From Oscillibacter sp. (lineage in GTDB: Bacteria > Bacillota > Clostridia > Oscillospirales > Oscillospiraceae), in the NCBI GenBank assembly GCA_022796315.1, contig JAAWIL010000082.1, positions 1 through 8,358 of the forward strand: a stretch of 8,358 nt of DNA. The letters run 5' to 3'. Every line of letters begins with the position of its first letter. The first letter of the stretch is position 1. Below, piece after piece: positions 1 to 6,640 of this stretch. The notes below the pieces were generated by a model. That model was given only the letters and a program-made list of their open reading frames with translations, was not told where the DNA came from and ran no database searches. Both the position numbers and the translations under genes were made by a program.

Positions 1-2958
1 CACCTGGCCGATGTTCATACGGCTGGGCACGCCCAGGGGGTTCAGCACGATGTCCAGGGGCGTGCCGTCGGGCAGGAAGGGCATATCCTCCTGGGGCAGC
101 ACCCGGGAGACCACGCCCTTGTTGCCGTGGCGGCCGGCCATCTTGTCGCCCACCTGGATCTTGCGGCGCTGGGCGATATACACCCGCACCACCATGTTCA
201 CGCCGGGGGAGAGCTCGTCGCCGGCCTCCCGGGTAAAGACCTTGGTGTCCAGCACGATGCCGCTCTCGCCGTGGGGCACCTTCAAAGAGGTATCCCGGAC
301 CTCCCGGGCCTTCTCGCCGAAAATGGCCCGCAGGAGCCGCTCCTCGGCGGTGAGGTCCGTCTCGCCCTTGGGGGTGACCTTGCCCACCAGAATGTCGCCG
401 GCCTTGACCTCGGCGCCCACCCGGATGATGCCGTTCTCGTCCAGATCCTTCAGGGCGTCCTCGCCCACGTTGGGGATGTCTCTTGTAATCTCCTCGGGAC
501 CCAGCTTGGTGTCCCGGGCGTCGATCTCGAACTCCTCAATGTGTACGGAAGTGTACAGGTCCTCCCGCACCAGGCGCTCGTTCAGAAGCACCGCGTCCTC
601 GTAGTTGTAGCCCTCCCAGGTCATAAAGCCTACCAGGATGTTCTGGCCCAGGGCAATCTCGCCCTGCTCCGTGGCGGGGCCGTCGGCCAGCACCGTGGGG
701 TCCTCGCCGCCGTGGACCCGCTCGCCCACGTCCACAATGGGGCGCTGGTTGATGCAGGTGGTGTGGTTGGAGCGCAGGAATTTGGTGAGCTTATAGTCCT
801 TGGTCTCGCCGCTGTCATAGCGGACGGTGACGTGGCGGGCGTCCACCGCCGTCACCACGCCGTCGCCCTCCGCCAGCACCACGATCTCGGAGTCAATGCA
901 GATCTTGTGCTCCATGCCGGTGCCCACGATGGGGGCGTGGGGCCGCAGCAGAGGCACGGCCTGGCGCTGCATGTTGGCGCCCATGAGGGCCCGGTTGGCG
1001 TCGTCGTTGGGCAGGAAGGGGATCATGGCCGTGGCGATGGAGACCATCATCCGGGGGGAGACGTCGATATAGTCCACCCGCTCCTTGTCCACCTCCACGA
1101 TCTCGTCCCGGTGGCGGCAGGTGATACGGGCGTTGATGAGGCAGCCGTTCTCGTCCAGGGGCTCCACCGCCTGGCCCACGATGAAGTTGTCCTCCTCGTC
1201 GGCGGTCATATAGGTGATCTCCCCGGCCACCTTGCCGGTGGCCTTGTCCACCGCACGGTAGGGGGACTCAATGAAGCCGTACTCGTTGATCCGGGCGTAG
1301 GTGGCAAGGTACGAGATCAGACCGATGTTGGGACCTTCCGGGGTCTCAATGGGGCACATGCGGCCGTAGTGGCTGTAGTGAACGTCCCGGACCTCCATGT
1401 TGGCCCGCTCCCGGCTGAGGCCGCCGGGGCCCAGGGCGGAGAGACGCCGTTTGTGGGTCAGCTCCGCCAGGGGGTTCGTCTGGTCCATGAACTGGCTCAG
1501 GGGGCTGGAGCCGAAGAACTCCTTGATGGAGGCGGTGACGGGCCGGATATTGATGAGGCTCTGGGGGGTCACGATATCCAGATCCTGGATGGTCATGCGC
1601 TCCCGGATGGTGCGCTCCATCCGGGAAAACCCGATGCGGAACTGGTTTTGCAGCAGCTCGCCCACGCACCGCAGCCGCCGGTTGCCCAGGTGGTCGATGT
1701 CGTCCTTGACGGAGATGCCCCGGGCCAGACCGTTCATATAGTTGATGGAGGTGAGGATATCGTCCACAATGACGTGCTTGGGCACCAGGTCGTCCCTGTG
1801 GAGCTTGATCTGGTCGATGAGCTCCTCTCCCTGGTACTGCCCCAGCAGCTCCTGGAGCACCTCAAAGCGGACCCGCTCCTTGATGCCGCAGACCTCCAGG
1901 GGATCGAAGTCCACGTAGTGGCCCAGGTCGCACATCTTGTTGGAGCACACCTGCAGCGTCTCGCCCTCGGTGTCGATGGCGACCTCGCTGACGCCCACGG
2001 CGTCCAGCAGCCGGGCGTCGGCCTTGCTCAGGAGGTGCCCGGCGTCAAAGAGGATCTCGCCGGTGGCGGGGTCCGCCGCGGGCTGGGCCAGCCTGCACCC
2101 GGTGATCCGCTGCCACAGGGACAGCTTCTTATTGAACTTGTACCGGCCCACAACGGACAGATCGTAGCGCCGGGGATCGAAGAACAGATTGTGCAGCAGG
2201 GTCTCCGCCGCCTCCACCGTGGGGGGCTCGCCGGGCCGGAGGCGCCGGTAGATCTCCAGCATGGCGTCCTCGTAGGTCTTACAGGGGTCCTTCTCCAGAG
2301 TGGCCACGATCCGGGGATCGCCGCCGAAGCGGTCCAGAATCTCCTGGTCGCTCTTGATGCCCAGGGCCCGGATCAGGCAGGTGATGGGGATCTTGCGGTT
2401 CTTGTCAATCCGGACCCAGAAGAGCTCGTTGGCGTCGGTCTCATACTCCAGCCAGGCGCCCCGCTGGGGGATCATCTGGGCGGTGAGGATGGGCAGGTCC
2501 GTCTTCAGGTCGATCTCCTTGCTGTAGTACACGCCGGGGGAGCGGACGATCTGGGAGACCACCACCCGCTCGGCGCCGTTGATGACGAAGGTGCCGGAGT
2601 GGGTCATCAGGGGGAAGTCCCCCATGAAGATCTCCTGCTCCTTGATCTCCTCGGTCTCCCGGTTCCGCAGCCGGACCTTGACCTTCAGCGGCGCGGCGTA
2701 GGTGGCGTCCCGGGCCTTGCACTCCTCCACGTCGTACTTGGGCGCCTCGTCCATCTTGTAGTCGATGAACGTCAGCTCCAGGTTGCCCTGGTAGTCCGTA
2801 ATCGCGCCCACATCGGCGAAGACCTCCCGGAGGCCGGTGTCCAAAAACTCCTGGTAAGACGTCTTCTGGATCTCCAGAAGGTTCGGCATGGGGACGACCT
2901 CCTCATACCGGGCGAAGTTTTTCCGAAGGGTCTTTCCGTAATACTTGTCTTTGGCCAT
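1..2958 (-). CDS. rpoB: DNA-directed RNA polymerase subunit beta, N-terminal 986 residues (C-terminus beyond window)
   Basis: This is the beta subunit of RNA polymerase, which with beta' forms the catalytic cleft of the core enzyme. The minus strand reads unbroken from ATG at 2958 (MAKDKYYGKTLRKNFARYEE) to position 1. AAAGGTGAG at 2967-2975, 8 nt upstream, fixes the start. Landmarks: MGDFPLMTHSGTFVINGAERV near residue 115-135; the rifampicin region at residues 483-509 (GSSPLSQFMDQTNPLAEL, then THKRRLSALGPGG); SHYGRMCPIETPEGPNIGL; NRALMGANMQRQAVPLL; GYNYEDA near residue 785; and GDKMAGRHGNKG close to the window edge, which carries active-site lysines in the family. The last residues read SRMNIGQV. 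By comparison with the 1193-residue B. subtilis protein, roughly 200 residues are missing only because the window ends. Residues equivalent to E. coli D516, H526 and S531 are wild type; the equivalent of Q510 is Pro486. Identity is certain. Confidence 0.99.
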   Translation of the reverse strand, partial: MAKDKYYGKTLRKNFARYEEVVPMPNLLEIQKTSYQEFLDTGLREVFADVGAITDYQGNLELTFIDYKMDEAPKYDVEECKARDATYAAPLKVKVRLRNRETEEIKEQEIFMGDFPLMTHSGTFVINGAERVVVSQIVRSPGVYYSKEIDLKTDLPILTAQMIPQRGAWLEYETDANELFWVRIDKNRKIPITCLIRALGIKSDQEILDRFGGDPRIVATLEKDPCKTYEDAMLEIYRRLRPGEPPTVEAAETLLHNLFFDPRRYDLSVVGRYKFNKKLSLWQRITGCRLAQPAADPATGEILFDAGHLLSKADARLLDAVGVSEVAIDTEGETLQVCSNKMCDLGHYVDFDPLEVCGIKERVRFEVLQELLGQYQGEELIDQIKLHRDDLVPKHVIVDDILTSINYMNGLARGISVKDDIDHLGNRRLRCVGELLQNQFRIGFSRMERTIRERMTIQDLDIVTPQSLINIRPVTASIKEFFGSSPLSQFMDQTNPLAELTHKRRLSALGPGGLSRERANMEVRDVHYSHYGRMCPIETPEGPNIGLISYLATYARINEYGFIESPYRAVDKATGKVAGEITYMTADEEDNFIVGQAVEPLDENGCLINARITCRHRDEIVEVDKERVDYIDVSPRMMVSIATAMIPFLPNDDANRALMGANMQRQAVPLLRPHAPIVGTGMEHKICIDSEIVVLAEGDGVVTAVDARHVTVRYDSGETKDYKLTKFLRSNHTTCINQRPIVDVGERVHGGEDPTVLADGPATEQGEIALGQNILVGFMTWEGYNYEDAVLLNERLVREDLYTSVHIEEFEIDARDTKLGPEEITRDIPNVGEDALKDLDENGIIRVGAEVKAGDILVGKVTPKGETDLTAEERLLRAIFGEKAREVRDTSLKVPHGESGIVLDTKVFTREAGDELSPGVNMVVRVYIAQRRKIQVGDKMAGRHGNKGVVSRVLPQEDMPFLPDGTPLDIVLNPLGVPSRMNIGQV

Positions 2959-3134
2959 CTTCTCAACTCACCTTTCTCCCCCGCCCTGTCCGGCGGAGAC
3001 GAATTCCGCAGCGCCGCGATACACCGGGATGCGTTGTTAAAATCCGGCCCGCGCGCTCTTGCATTGTCATGGGAAATGTGCTATGCTCTCTCTAGTGTGA
3101 AAGTGGGGATTTTTACCCTCCATATCACGATAAG
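2959..3134 (-). promoter_or_regulatory. Long 5' leader of rpoB
   Basis: The predicted transcription start, about 7 nt beyond the -10 box, leaves roughly 175 nt of untranslated leader before the rpoB ATG. It ends with the ribosome binding site AAAGGTGAG (2967-2975). No known leader motif or terminator-type hairpin with a U tract was recognised. It contains a 35-codon open frame (ATG at 3070, TGA at 2963-2965) that stops 4 nt before the rpoB start and has no good ribosome binding site of its own. The leader extent is inferred from the promoter; a regulatory role is not shown. Confidence 0.5.
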
Positions 3135-3140
3135 CGGCTT

Positions 3141-3169
3141 ATTTTACCATGGCGGCGCCGAAATGTCAA
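3141..3169 (-). promoter_or_regulatory. Sigma-A promoter of rpoB
   Basis: On the minus strand a perfect -35 TTGACA (3164-3169) is separated by exactly 17 nt from TAAAAT (3141-3146), which differs from TATAAT at one position. It is the only strong promoter between the upstream small gene and rpoB, and a terminator lies just upstream of it, so rpoB appears to begin its own transcription unit here. Seen directly in sequence; not tested. Confidence 0.88.
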
Positions 3170-3209
3170 GGGGAAATTTGCCCTTTTCCGCGGCAGCGCG
3201 TTTTTCGGA

Positions 3210-3233
3210 GGGAGGCGTCAGCCTCCCCTTTTT
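3210..3233 (+). terminator. Hairpin with T tract, active in plus direction
   Basis: GGGAGGC (3210-3216), loop GTCA, GCCTCCC (3221-3227), then CTTTTT. The T tract follows the stem only on the plus strand, so it would stop transcription entering from the direction of rpoB antisense. No plus-strand gene ends here, so it either blocks antisense RNA or is a small palindromic repeat. Confidence 0.5.
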
Positions 3234-3272
3234 GTTGCCCGGAGTCCTTTTCCCGCGCCCCGGGCAGACAGC

Positions 3273-3310
3273 AAAAGGTCCCGATCCCCTGCGGGATCAG
3301 GACCTTTTTT
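3273..3310 (-). terminator. Intrinsic terminator of the small membrane protein gene (bidirectional)
   Basis: AAAAGGTCC, an unpaired base, GATCCC, a short loop, GGGATC, a mismatch and GGACCTTTTTT form a long stem. It begins 10 nt beyond the stop codon of the 61-residue gene. Read on the minus strand it ends in TTTT; on the plus strand it ends in six T, so it can work both ways. It separates that gene from the rpoB promoter. Confidence 0.85.
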
Positions 3311-3320
3311 CCTTCTCGCC

Positions 3321-3506
3321 TTATTCGTAGAGTTCCTCGTCTGCGTAGTCGTCGTACTCGGAGTTGAATCTCTCCCGCAGGCGCTTGCGCATGCCGCAGC
3401 AGCCCACGGACAGGTCGTGCCAGCCGCCGATCAGCAGGCAGATCAGCGCGGCCAGGGCCAGGCTGGCGCCGACAATCTTCATCACCATCTGTGCGGTTTT
3501 GCTCAT
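3321..3506 (-). CDS. Small single-span membrane protein, 61 residues, unknown function
   Basis: Start ATG at 3506 is preceded by GAGGAGGAGAC (spacing 4-5 nt), a strong ribosome binding site; an upstream in-frame ATG at 3551 lies inside the promoter and is rejected. Residues 9-28 (MKIVGASLALAALICLLIGG) form one hydrophobic helix. After a short CC pair (36-37) comes a basic stretch, MRKRLRER (39-46), and a very acidic, tyrosine-rich tail, SEYDDYADEELYE. The positive cluster after the helix predicts that the C-terminus lies in the cytoplasm. It has its own promoter at 3547-3575 and terminator at 3273-3310, so it is likely monocistronic. Family not recognised; it is not an rplL or secE-like neighbour expected near rpoB. 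Confidence 0.8.
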   Translation of the reverse strand: MSKTAQMVMKIVGASLALAALICLLIGGWHDLSVGCCGMRKRLRERFNSEYDDYADEELYE

Positions 3507-3546
3507 GATCGTCTCCTCCTCAAACGTTTGATTGGTTGGCAGACCT

Positions 3547-3575
3547 ATCATACACGATTTTAGAGGAAATTACAA
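3547..3575 (-). promoter_or_regulatory. Sigma-A promoter of the 61-residue membrane protein gene
   Basis: Minus strand TTGTAA (3570-3575), 17 nt spacer, TATGAT (3547-3552). Both boxes are near consensus and the spacing is ideal. The start codon of the gene lies about 40 nt downstream, giving a short leader with the ribosome binding site. Confidence 0.8.
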
Positions 3576-3601
3576 TACCTTTTCGCAATCCTTCCCCCGG
3601 T

Positions 3602-3799
3602 TCAGCGGAATCCGTCCCTTTCCGGCTCCGGGACCTCCCCGGCCCGCAGCCGGTTCGCCCTCGCCTGGAGCTCCCGGAAGGAGGACGCGCCGTCCTCCCG
3701 CCGCAGGGTGGTCTGGATGGCGGGGGGCAGGGTCTGAAAATACTCCCAGGCTGTGAGGTCCTGGTCCAGCAGGTCCGTCAGGCAGAGATATTCATCCAT
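3602..3799 (-). CDS. Small soluble protein, 65 residues, unknown function
   Basis: The sequence runs MDEYLCLTDLLDQDLTAWEY, then FQTLPPAIQTTLRREDGASS, FRELQARANRLRAGEVPEPE and RDGFR. Two amphipathic helices around a WEYFQTLPPAIQ turn look like a real folded protein rather than a shadow. The start is uncertain. ATG at 3799 has the ribosome binding site GGAGGT (3813-3818) 13 nt away, which is long; GTG at 3814 in the same frame would add five residues (VSNEK); and an ATG at 3807, ideally spaced from GGAGGT, is out of frame and yields only nine codons. The open frame continues upstream across the divergent acetyltransferase gene, but that part is antisense shadow. Function not recognised. Confidence 0.65.
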   Translation of the reverse strand: MDEYLCLTDLLDQDLTAWEYFQTLPPAIQTTLRREDGASSFRELQARANRLRAGEVPEPERDGFR

Positions 3800-3862
3800 C
3801 TTTTCATTGCTCACCTCCGGACCTAGCTTCTCCGGAGAGCGGCAGAACTCGAGGTGCATTTC

Positions 3863-4342
3863 ATGGAAATCCGGCAGATTTTGGAAGACAAACAGGCCTT
3901 TCTCCCCCTGCTGCTCCTGGGGGACGAGCAGGAGTCCCTGATCCGGGGCTATCTGGGCGCCAGCAGCCTCTTTGCCCTGTATGACGGCGGCGCTCTCCGG
4001 GCGGTCTGCGCCCTGGCCCGGGAAAACCAGGGGATCTATGAGATCAAAAACCTGGCGGTGGCCCCGGAGGCCCAACAGCGGGGCTATGGCCGGCGGATGG
4101 TGGACTTTGCCGCCGGATACTGCCGGCAGCGGGGCGGCCGCCGCCTCCTGGCGGGCACCGGGGACAGCCCCCTGACGGTTCCCTTTTACACCGCCTGCGG
4201 CTTCCGGGAACTCCGCCGGGAGCCTGGCTACTTCCCCGCCCACTACGACCACCCCATCTGGGAGGCCGGGAAGCTCCTGACGGACCTGGTGGTCTTCGCC
4301 CTGGACCTGGCCCCGCCCCGCTCCCCCGGCCCGGGCGCGTGA
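3863..4342 (+). CDS. GNAT family N-acetyltransferase, YvbK-like
   Basis: A 159-residue cytosolic acetyl-CoA-dependent N-acetyltransferase; the acceptor is unknown. The GNAT core is clear: strand beta-4 and the pyrophosphate loop read IKNLAVAPEAQQRGYGRRMV (61-80) with the Q/RxxGxG acetyl-CoA motif, and FYTACGF (108-114) is the usual motif B. The opening with LPLLLLGDEQES, the SLFALYDGG segment, GTGDSP and YDHPIWEAGKLL closely resemble B. subtilis YvbK from memory. ATG at 3863 is chosen because GAGGTG (3851-3856) lies 6 nt upstream; a GTG at 3854 is in frame but overlaps this site. It is head-to-head with the 65-residue gene, 63 nt apart, and 102 nt ahead of the PH/GRAM-like gene. No clear promoter was seen. 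Confidence 0.9.
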   Translation: MEIRQILEDKQAFLPLLLLGDEQESLIRGYLGASSLFALYDGGALRAVCALARENQGIYEIKNLAVAPEAQQRGYGRRMVDFAAGYCRQRGGRRLLAGTGDSPLTVPFYTACGFRELRREPGYFPAHYDHPIWEAGKLLTDLVVFALDLAPPRSPGPGA

Positions 4343-4444
4343 AGGCGCGTCTCCTCGTTCCAGGGCCTGCTCACATAGGCCCCGCCGCCTCGGTTTTCCC
4401 GCACCCGGCGGCGGAAAATTCTCACAGCACCGGAGGACAAAACG

Positions 4445-4771
4445 ATGGCACATATTTCGCTGAACCCCGGCGAGACCCTGATTGGGCAGGGCATGATGGC
4501 CTATTGGGAGCCCATCCTGGGAAGCTCCTGCCACGTGTGGCGCGGTACGCTCTATGTGACCAGCCGGCGGGTCTGCTACCGCATCTCCTGGCTACGCCAC
4601 ATGGAATTTGAGCTCCCCCTTTCCGAGATCCGGGGGTTTACCGTCGGAACGCATCTGTTTGCCACAAAAGTGACCCTGCACAGCAAATCCGGGGAACGGT
4701 TCACCGTCACCGGCTTTCCCGTGAAAAAGCTCCAGGATTGGCTGGCCCGGGCGGGCGTTCAGAAATTATAG
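4445..4771 (+). CDS. PH/GRAM-like domain protein, 108 residues
   Basis: A single small beta-rich domain. The stretch GETLIGQGMMAYWEP leads into GTLYVTSRRVCYRI (about 38-51), the typical 'lyvTnkRl.y' strand pair of bacterial PH and GRAM domains, followed by ELPLSEIRGF, KVTLHSKSGERFTVTGF and a C-terminal helix, PVKKLQDWLARAG. These domains usually bind lipids or act as protein adaptors; the ligand is not predictable here. There is no signal peptide or membrane span. GGAGGA (4432-4437) lies 7 nt before the ATG. It follows the acetyltransferase on the same strand after 102 nt and may be co-transcribed. The domain call is by pattern recognition. Confidence 0.75.
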   Translation: MAHISLNPGETLIGQGMMAYWEPILGSSCHVWRGTLYVTSRRVCYRISWLRHMEFELPLSEIRGFTVGTHLFATKVTLHSKSGERFTVTGFPVKKLQDWLARAGVQKL

Positions 4772-5090
4772 GGTATCGAAGCGGTTTCCGGCGCGTTTTA
4801 CCGCGGCGGCCGCCGTCTCACTCCTAATGGCTTTCATCGCTGTTCTGTTGGGATTTCCCCCAAAACCTTTTTTGGCGGTGTCCCCGCTGTGGACATCCAT
4901 TTCCGTATTATGATTCCCGAATTTTAAATTCAGAAATACATTTGGTTGAAGCCGTTTTGCGCACCGCATCGCGAGACCGGCGCGTTTGAAAAACCGCCTG
5001 CAAAGAAACCGCGAAATTCCCCGGCGGGTACCGGAAGACATCGAACCGGAACCCGCAGGTCATGACTTCCGGCCTTTTCGTTCAGAAGCA
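4772..5090. other. Gene-poor intergenic stretch, nothing firmly identified
   Basis: About 320 nt with lower GC in the middle than its neighbours (for example GAATTTTAAATTCAG near 4919). Open frames exist on both strands, including a minus frame over most of it, but none has a convincing ribosome binding site or protein-like composition. No clear terminator follows the PH/GRAM-like gene. It ends at the left inverted repeat of the element at 5091. Confidence 0.5.
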
Positions 5091-5253
5091 AGAACCTGTA
5101 TTCATAATCGGGGGATACCGGATGGACGAGGAGTTTTCTCGTCAGACAAGGAGATTTTCCGCAGCAATCCTGACGGATTGCAAGGAGAAGCGACGCAGTA
5201 TGGTGGGAAAAAGACCGCCCAGACAGCGTTCAACGGTTGTGAATACAGGTTCT
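5091..5253. repeat. MITE-like element with 14-bp terminal inverted repeats (copy 1, complete)
   Basis: A 163-bp element bounded by AGAACCTGTATTCA (5091-5104) and its exact reverse complement TGAATACAGGTTCT (5240-5253). No transposase is encoded. It contains two perfect internal hairpins: GACGAG/CTCGTC (5125-5143) and GCAATCC/GGATTGC with loop TGAC (5164-5181). CAAGGAGA occurs twice, at 5147 and 5181. A diverged second copy begins at 8252, showing that this is a dispersed repeat family. A target-site duplication is not evident. It is likely non-autonomous, mobilised by a transposase elsewhere (inference). Confidence 0.8.
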
Positions 5254-5255
5254 AA

Positions 5256-5342
5256 TATCTCCGTCCCGGCGCGCAGAGAGAGATTGAGGAAGAACTCCGG
5301 CGCATACGGGAAGCGGACGAGCGCGATTCCACGGACGCCTGA
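5256..5342 (+). pseudogene. Possible C-terminal coding remnant
   Basis: Directly after the repeat, one frame reads GAQREIEEELRRIREADE then RDSTDA and a TGA stop. This charged, helix-forming composition resembles the end of a real protein, and a stop codon overlaps the repeat edge, so any gene would have been cut off by the insertion. There is no start codon or ribosome binding site for it. It may equally be chance in GC-rich DNA. Confidence 0.22.
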
Positions 5343-5388
5343 ACAGACCGGATTCCCCCAAGATATTTACCCGGAAGGAGACCTCCTC

Positions 5389-6630
5389 ATGTACTGCTAC
5401 CACCTGGACGGGGCGCCGGCGGCGTCCCTCTCCCCCAACCTGCCCCTCCCGGCGGCGGAGTCCGGAATCCCCGCGCGGTTCCTGGTCCACGCCGATCCCG
5501 CCCTGTGCCCCGCCGTCTGGCGCGTCACGGACCCCCGCCAGCTGACGGCGGACCGGGCGGACGTTACCTGGCTGGACCCCCGGCGGATGGGAGACTCTCC
5601 GGAGCTGCCGGAGACGGTCCGGTCCGCTCTGGCCGCGGGACAGCTCACCGGCGTGAACCTCAGCCATCCCCGCTGGCGGCAGGCCCTGGAATTCACCGCC
5701 CCGAAGCCGGGGAAAAAGCGGGTCCACCTGCTGGCGGTGGGGGACGTGGGCGGCACGCTGCTGACGGCCCTGAAACTCCTGGGAGGAGACGTGATTTCCA
5801 CCGTCGGCATCTGCGATTTGAGCGAACCCACCGTGGCCCGCTGGACCGCAGAGATGGGCCAGATCGCCTGGCCCTGGGACTACGGCGCCCTGCCGGAGGT
5901 GGAGCCGGTGGCGCCGGAGCGTCTCTTTGACTGTGACGTCTTCCTCTTCGCCGCCGCCAAGGCCGTTCCGCCCGTGGGCAGCGGCGTCCGGGACGTCCGG
6001 ATGGCTCAGCTGGAGGCCAACCGCCCGCTGGTGGAGCACTTCGCAAGGCAGGCCCGGGCGGCGGACTTCCGCGGGCTGTTCATCGTCCTCAGCGACCCGG
6101 TGGACCCCCTGTGCCGGGCGGCCTGGCTGGCCTCCAACCTCAGCGGGGAGACAGAATCCCCAGACCTCCTGGGCCTCCTGCCGGAGCAGATCCAGGGCTT
6201 CGGCCTGGGGGTCATGAACGCCCGGGCGGCGTACTTCGCCAAGCGGGACCCCCGTTTCGCCGCCTTCCTCACCGAGGGCCGCAGCTTCGGCCCCCACGGC
6301 CAGGGGCTGGTCATTGCCAACTCTATCGCCCGCTATGACGACGCCCTCTCCCGGGAATTGACCCGGCTGACCCTGGAGGCCAACCTCCGCATCCGGGAGC
6401 TGGGATTCAAGCCCTACCTGGCCCCCGCCGTGTCCTCCGGAGCCATGCAGCTGCTGCTGGCCCTGCGGGGGGCGTGGCACTGCGGCTCGATCCCTCTGGG
6501 GGGCATTTGGTTTGGCTGCCGGAACCGTTTCACGGCCCAGGGGCTGGAATGGGAAACCCTGGAGCTGCCGGACGCCCTCTTTTTCCGCATTTTGGAGACA
6601 GAACAGGCACTTTTGCGCCTGTCTCAGTGA
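5389..6630 (+). CDS. Lactate/malate dehydrogenase-fold oxidoreductase with N-terminal extension
   Basis: A 413-residue cytosolic NAD-dependent 2-hydroxyacid dehydrogenase-like protein. The Rossmann domain starts near residue 112: VHLLAVGDVGGTLLTALKL with G118, G121 and G122, and Asp143 ends strand 2, favouring NAD over NADP. Residues matching the LDH/MDH catalytic set are present: Arg204 and Asn211 (VRMAQLEANRPLV), SDPVD (235-239), Arg279 (MNARAAYF) and the proton-relay His303 in GPHG. The C-terminal substrate domain is complete to LRLSQ. Family members normally begin within about 20 residues of the Rossmann motif, so residues 1-110 are an unusual extension. ATG at 5389 has AAGGAG about 9 nt upstream; the open frame runs farther upstream but through the repeat element. 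The next gene starts 10 nt after its stop. Substrate unknown. Confidence 0.82.
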   Translation: MYCYHLDGAPAASLSPNLPLPAAESGIPARFLVHADPALCPAVWRVTDPRQLTADRADVTWLDPRRMGDSPELPETVRSALAAGQLTGVNLSHPRWRQALEFTAPKPGKKRVHLLAVGDVGGTLLTALKLLGGDVISTVGICDLSEPTVARWTAEMGQIAWPWDYGALPEVEPVAPERLFDCDVFLFAAAKAVPPVGSGVRDVRMAQLEANRPLVEHFARQARAADFRGLFIVLSDPVDPLCRAAWLASNLSGETESPDLLGLLPEQIQGFGLGVMNARAAYFAKRDPRFAAFLTEGRSFGPHGQGLVIANSIARYDDALSRELTRLTLEANLRIRELGFKPYLAPAVSSGAMQLLLALRGAWHCGSIPLGGIWFGCRNRFTAQGLEWETLELPDALFFRILETEQALLRLSQ

Positions 6631-6640
6631 AGGAGGACCC

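Noticed and set aside
127..3330. A 1067-codon plus-strand open frame across rpoB
   Set aside because: It is exactly in register antisense to rpoB codons. Stops would need TTA, CTA or TCA codons in rpoB, which this GC-rich gene avoids. Its translation is low-complexity H/V/G/L-rich and has no ribosome binding site.
4388..4420. CCGCCGCC/GGCGGCGG hairpin ahead of the PH/GRAM-like gene as a terminator or riboswitch
   Set aside because: There is no T tract on either strand at the right place, the loop is large, and no known riboswitch motif was found. A GC-rich chance stem is more likely.
3800..4534. Upstream extension of the 65-residue minus gene to 310 residues
   Set aside because: The added part is antisense to the acetyltransferase and lacks protein-like sequence. 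The plus-strand GNAT motifs are unmistakable.
4766..5041. A 91-codon minus-strand frame in the intergenic stretch
   Set aside because: No ribosome binding site, mixed composition, and it starts in repeat-flanking DNA. No family recognised.
5062..5388. Extension of the dehydrogenase start to 5062 (109 more residues)
   Set aside because: It would run through the MITE-like element and lacks a ribosome binding site. ATG 5389 has AAGGAG.
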